A stretch of DNA of 64,000 nucleotides from positions 3,534,001-3,598,000 of the forward strand of contig NC_063020.1 in assembly GCF_020509005.1 (NCBI RefSeq), in the 5' to 3' direction. The notes beneath the pieces are model-generated. The model ran no database searches, was not told where the DNA came from, and saw nothing but the letters and a program-made list of their open reading frames with translations. This DNA comes from Fulvia fulva (taxonomy: Eukaryota > Ascomycota > Dothideomycetes > Mycosphaerellales > Mycosphaerellaceae). Of this stretch, positions 59,812 through 64,000 are shown one piece after another. Made by a program: the position numbers and the translations under genes. Position 1 is the first letter of the stretch. Each line of letters opens with the position of its first letter.

Positions 59812-60295
59812 AGAAGGCTATCGTGTCGCGGACTCCAGGTCGGCGTTGCTGGGTGGTGGTGGTGGTGTAGCTATAGCTCTGGTCGCAAGCGGCAGCGAAA
59901 GGCCGACAGAAGAAGCGATGGCTAAGGAAAGCAATCAAGTGTCAGTGTCAGTAGTGAAGAATGGGATGTTGGTAGCAAGCAGTGTCAGGCGAAGCGGCTT
60001 GGGTCTCTTCATACTTTGGCTGTGGGCGTCATGAATGAGTGCTTGGTGTCTGTGTGAAGGTCGAGGTCGGTCGAGTCTCAGATGCAGTCATCGGGAACCC
60101 GCCAAGCCCCAAGCCCCGCCGTCGCCACTGCCCTGCAGATCGCCGAACAATGCCTCGCCCCACCGCACCTCTCGCTTTCACTCACATCACGACCACCAAG
60201 CACGAATTTATGAATCACGAGATGACGATGTTGTAGACGGTCACTGTCATATCTGCTATATAGGGGGGCCTTTTGTCGTTCTTCTTTTTCCCACC
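59812..60295. promoter_or_regulatory. Divergent promoter region of NYN gene and carrier gene
   Basis: No gene is seen. TATATA occurs at 60257-60262, 34 nt before the carrier ATG; if it is a functional TATA box the leader would be very short, so the role is doubtful. Confidence 0.35.
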
Positions 60296-61479
60296 ATGTC
60301 CGCTGATTTCTGGTCCGGTTATGTCTCTGGAGCCATTGGCGTCTTGATCGGCAACCCTTTGGACATTGTCAAGACAAAGCTGCAGGCTGGATCTGCGCAG
60401 CATGCCTCCGAGATTAATGTTGTTCCAAACGCTTCCCAAGCTCCTCCGAAGAGCATCGAGAGATTCACGCAACTGGCGAGAGGAGCTGCTGCCCCCATCT
60501 TGGGTTATGGAGCTCTCAATGCCATTCTATGTAAGGGCTTCCATATGTAGACTTCTCTGCAGCATTGCCAAGTGTCATGCCTCCTTTCTCAATGTCAAGT
60601 GTCTCATCTAACACTCTCCCGTTACCTAGTTATGACCTACAACCGCAGTCTTGCCTTGCTCAATACCGGTGACATGAACCAATGGCCAGAGAGGCCACCT
60701 GCTTGGAGTATATCGTAGGTTTTCCGACTCTCTACATGCACTGTGCCGTGGAGTGGCCTGTTCTACATATCGTGGCTAATACTGCCGTCTCTTTAGGACA
60801 GCAGGTGCCCTAGGTGGCTTTGCCACTTTTCTCGTCTCGGCACCCACGGAACTCGTCAAGTGCCGAGCTCAGGTCTCCCATCCACCGAAGTCCTCCCTCC
60901 AGATCACGAAAGACCTGTGGTCAGCGGGTGGTTTGCGAGGCCTCTACATGGGCGGTGGTGTCACGAGTGTCCGCGATGCAGTAGGATATGGGTTCTAGTA
61001 AGCCTTCCAGCATCTATTTTCTCCCTCTAGCATTGAACCCTCTTCCCCTTAATCCTTTCACTGACCCGCACCCAAGCTTCTACTCCTACGAACTCAGCAA
61101 ACGCACCCTCACCTCCCCGACCGACACGCACACCACCTCAGCCCTGAAAGTGCTCCTCTGCGGCGGCCTAGCAGGAGTAGCAACTTGGGTTTCAATCTTC
61201 CCCCTAGACGTCATCAAGACTCGTGTCCAAACCTGGGATCTCCATCATTCCCACAGCAGTCCCGCGAGCCAGCCACTCCTCCGCACCTCCAAGGCCATAA
61301 CGAAGCGACCAAGCACCCTCGCAATCGCAAAGGCAGCATATCACGCAGAGGGAACGAGAGTCTTCTTCCGCGGCTTAGGGATCTGTTCAGCTCGGGCATT
61401 CATCGTGAACGCAGTGCAATGGGCTGTGTATGAGTGGATGATGCGAGTGCTAAGTACTGGCAGTAGTAGTCAACCATGA
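60296..61479 (+). CDS. Mitochondrial carrier family transporter
   Basis: Six-helix inner-mitochondrial-membrane carrier (SLC25). Exons 60296-60530, 60630-60714, 60797-60997 and 61077-61479 join in frame to 307 aa. Each of the three repeats has its Px(D/E)xx(K/R)x signature: PLDIVKTKLQ near residue 19, PTELVKCRAQ mid-protein, and PLDVIKTRVQ in the third. The second repeat's Glu in place of Asp occurs in several subfamilies. GLYMGGGVTSVRDAVGYGF before the third repeat is typical of carnitine/ornithine-type or YMC-type carriers, but the substrate cannot be decided by eye. Introns are phase-consistent GT-AG; the last uses ACCCAAG as acceptor. Confidence 0.85.
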
Positions 61480-61952
61480 AACCAAGAACCCTCACTCATC
61501 AAACTCCACACTCATTCCCAGAAAGCATCACATTCCCATTGATCTGTCCAGCCTATCTGTGTGCTGAGAGTATACTCGCATCCGCTACTATTACAGCACG
61601 CTTTTTCCGAAGGAAGTGAGAGCAGAATTCATTCGCCCAATTTTCCCTTCTGATGCAGAAGAGTTTTCAATCGCAGTCTTGTCTTTCTCATCTCTCTCGG
61701 TATGTTACAAGCTCAGCCCATCCCATTCTCAATCCCAGTCCAGATAGACCTGTTCCGTCGAAAGCCATCTTCACGAAAGACAGCAATCTCCATCCCATCC
61801 ATCCAGCTGTTTTCTGTTTTCAGTTCAGAGCCGTACCCATAGTACCGGAAGTAAGAGTAGTAGTCGTAGTGTGTGTTGTGTACCGACGCAGTTCGAAGCT
61901 CTTTCGATGCTTCATCTTCGTCTTTCGGTGAGGAGTATGTGCGTCGCAGAAT
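61480..61952. other. Intergenic region between convergent genes
   Basis: Presumed 3' UTRs of the carrier gene and of the RNA-binding protein gene; nothing else seen. Confidence 0.5.
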
Positions 61953-63982
61953 TTACATCATCTGCTCCTGCATGCTGCCAGTAGGCTCTTGGCCCTCCAT
62001 GGCGCCGCTGTCAGGGTACTTGGCGTAGTCGAGACCGAGAGGACGACCACCGTAGGAGTAGCCCTGGAACTTCTCGATGGCGGTTTGAGCATCTGGCTGG
62101 CTGCTGAAGCGCACGACACCAGAGCCGCGGGAGCGACCGTTTGGCTCGTACTGGATCTCAGCTTGCTCGACAGTTCCGATAGTCTGGAAGAGCTCGACCA
62201 AGTCCTCGTTGCTGGTGCTCCATGGCAGCTAGAAAGTGTGTCAGCGGTGATCAGCAGCAATTGGTGTGGGGGTATACTCACGTTCTTGACGTGGATGATG
62301 GGGTTTGGCTCGCCGCCAGAGAGTGCGCCATCGGTGAAGGCGTTGGGTGCGACGACAGGTGCAGCAGCGCCGCCGCCGCCACCATAGCCACCTCCTTGGC
62401 CGCCTTGATAGCCTCCGCCTCCATATCCACCTCCTCCCTGGAAACCTCCGCGACCTCCTCCATAGCCACCGCGACCGCCGAAGCCGCCGCCGCCGTAGCC
62501 ACCTTGTTGAAAGCCTCCGCCGAATCCACCGCGGCCACCGAAACCGCCTCGTCCTCCGCCGAAACCGCCACGTCCGCCAAATCCTGGGCCAGAGTTTGCA
62601 TAGCGGTCCTCGCGAACCTCAAGAATGCGGCCTTGCCAGTCGTAGCCGTGGAAGGACTGAATGGCGTTCTGTGCGTCTTCTGGTGTGTCGAAAGCGACGA
62701 CTCCTGAGCCCTTGGGTTGTCCATCTGGTGCGGTGTGCACATCAGCACGAACGACATTGCCTGCTTGGCGGAAGAGATCCTTGAGGTCTTGCCAGCCAGC
62801 TCCAAAGGGGACCTGTTTGTGTGTCAGTGAGGCTTGAGAATCGAGTTGCGAGGCCACTCACATTCGAGACAAAGATCTGGGTCTTGCCGCCTCCTTGTCC
62901 CATGCCGCCACCCATTCCGCCGCCGTAGCCACCCTGGTAGCCACCGGCGCCCTGGAACCCACCGCGACCTCCTTGGAAGCCACCACGAGCTCCACCAGCA
63001 CCTGGAGGTCCAGCGAAGCGTGGCTCAGTCTCACGGTCCTGGTGAAATGTTAGCTCTGACAGCGCAAGTGAAGGTGATCCCATGTACCTCGCGAACGTAG
63101 ACCAGTCTGCCCATGAGGGCGGTGTTGCTGAGCGTGGCTATCGCTTCCTGGGCTTGATCTCTAGTCGCATACTCGCAGATTCTATGGTACTGTCAGTTTT
63201 TGCGGTGCCACAAATGATGTTGGTGGTTGTGAGCTCACCCGCAGCCTTTGCTCATGCCGTTCGGTAGTAGTAGAACATCTGCGAAGAGGACATCCAGTGT
63301 GCCGTCTGTGAGGTTGTTAGTGATATTTTGGCCTATGGTGGTGTTTTGATGAGATACCTTTTCGCATGTGGTCTTTGAGGTGGTGCCACTTGACGTCGTA
63401 AGAGAGGTTGCCGACGTAGACACGTCGGTCTTGCTGTGAGGATTCGTTGACAGACTTCATCATCTGTTCCTTGGACTGTTGGCGCTCTTCGAAGTTGCGT
63501 GGTGGTGCTCTATCGTGGTCGTTGGAGTCGTAGCGGCCGCCGTTTGAACGTCTTGGTGGTGATTGATCACGACGGCGGTCGTAGCGGTCGTCGTCACGGT
63601 GGTCTGGAGAGCGTGATCGAGCGTCACGGCGGCGGTAGTTGTCGGAGCGTCGCTCCTCACGTGGTGATCTGTCGCGCTGTGATTGACACATGTTAGCATA
63701 TGAAGAGAAAATTCGGTGCGCGCGATAGCCTTCCGCGTACTGAGTCCTGGGTCTCACGGTCGGACTGCCGTCCCCTTGGCTCGTCCGGTGGAGGTGGCGG
63801 AGGTGGTGAGGGCGGCGCGCTGGCCGCAGGAGGAGGAGGTGGTGGTGATGCGTAGAGCTTTTGATATGCAATTAGTCTCAGCCAGTCCAGATCCAGATCC
63901 GTAGACTGAGTGTACGTACGATCGCGTCTATCTCCACGCGCGCAGTGCGGACGCTGTCCATGAAGCCAGCAACACCATCCAT
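61953..63982 (-). CDS. GBP2/HRB1-like RNA-binding protein with three RRMs and RGG repeats
   Basis: SR/hnRNP-like nuclear shuttling protein for mRNA quality control and export, like yeast Gbp2/Hrb1. Exons in order: 63982-63920, 63905-63741, 63676-63358, 63305-63239, 63181-63088, 63038-62862, 62812-62282 and 62228-61953; all introns are GT-AG. The N-terminus is a poly-Pro stretch, then an RS/RD-rich domain (RDARSRSPDHRDDDRYDRRR). RRM1 starts RRVYVGNLSYDVKWHHLKDH, RRM2 starts TQIFVSNVPFGAGWQDLKD, and RRM3 starts IIHVKNLPWSTSNEDLVELF. RGG/GGFGG-rich linkers separate them. The C-terminus is QEQMM. The poly-Pro first exons are the least certain part, and the true start could lie beyond the window edge. 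Order of domains matches the family well. Confidence 0.87.
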
Positions 63983-64000
63983 AGCTATGATGGTGTTTGG

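Noticed and set aside
62222..62784. Plus-strand ORFs rich in Ala/Ser/Thr or His/Arg opposite the RGG region
   Set aside because: They are antisense shadows of the Gly-rich repeats of the three-RRM protein.

Overview
This window reads as nuclear DNA of a filamentous ascomycete (Pezizomycotina; I infer Dothideomycetes from the gene complement and style). Nearly all genes carry short (about 50-100 nt) GT-AG introns with CTAAC/CTGAC-like branch sites. Spacing is compact, with both strands used. Several fungal-type genes are present: VID27, an ACE2/SWI5-like zinc-finger factor, a THI4 thiamine-thiazole synthase behind a TPP riboswitch, a GBP2/HRB1-like RNA-binding protein, and a ubiquitin-eS31 fusion. 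No tRNA, rRNA or CRISPR was seen. Repeats are few, apart from two hAT-type elements near the left end.

Left region (about 1.9-15 kb) is an accessory, decaying block. It starts with a small secreted protein gene, closely followed by a 362-bp non-autonomous hAT-like element with a perfect 8-bp target duplication. Next come a TRI12-like MFS efflux pump with a damaged splice acceptor, three remnants of Baeyer-Villiger monooxygenases (BVMOs) and an apparently intact short-chain dehydrogenase. The first BVMO is interrupted inside its signature motif by a complete but RIP-mutated hAT transposon (2,975 bp, TSD AATGTTTC). The second has a 5' truncation and a nonsense codon. The third lacks both ends. 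All three lose the N-terminal FAD-binding part at the same place, just before a CD(I/V)PS motif. I infer a former oxidative catabolic or secondary-metabolite cluster (pump, BVMOs, SDR) that has been dismantled.

Middle region (15-31 kb) is housekeeping with a few lineage-specific genes: a PGM3/phosphoribomutase-like gene, two F-box-like genes, an SRA-YDG protein split over two frames, an ER Hsp40 ending in HDEL, a small membrane protein split by a C7 run, TLS1/C9orf78, a FrnE-type DsbA, a DPH7-like diphthamide WD protein and a lipocalin-domain protein.

Right region (31-64 kb): THI4 with its riboswitch, VID27, a fungal transcription-factor-like protein, a large F-box/LRR-like protein, a GMC oxidoreductase beside an amino-acid permease, a gene-poor 3-kb stretch, ACE2-like factor divergent from the ubiquitin-eS31 gene, an F-box protein whose first ATG lies in a tandem duplication, an NYN-domain protein divergent from a mitochondrial carrier, and a three-RRM RGG protein at the right edge.

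Exon boundaries were chosen by eye from splice-site consensus and reading frame; no database search was run. Single-base anomalies at several genes (4670, about 20174, about 23725, 45275) could be real lesions or assembly errors, and this is stated at each.
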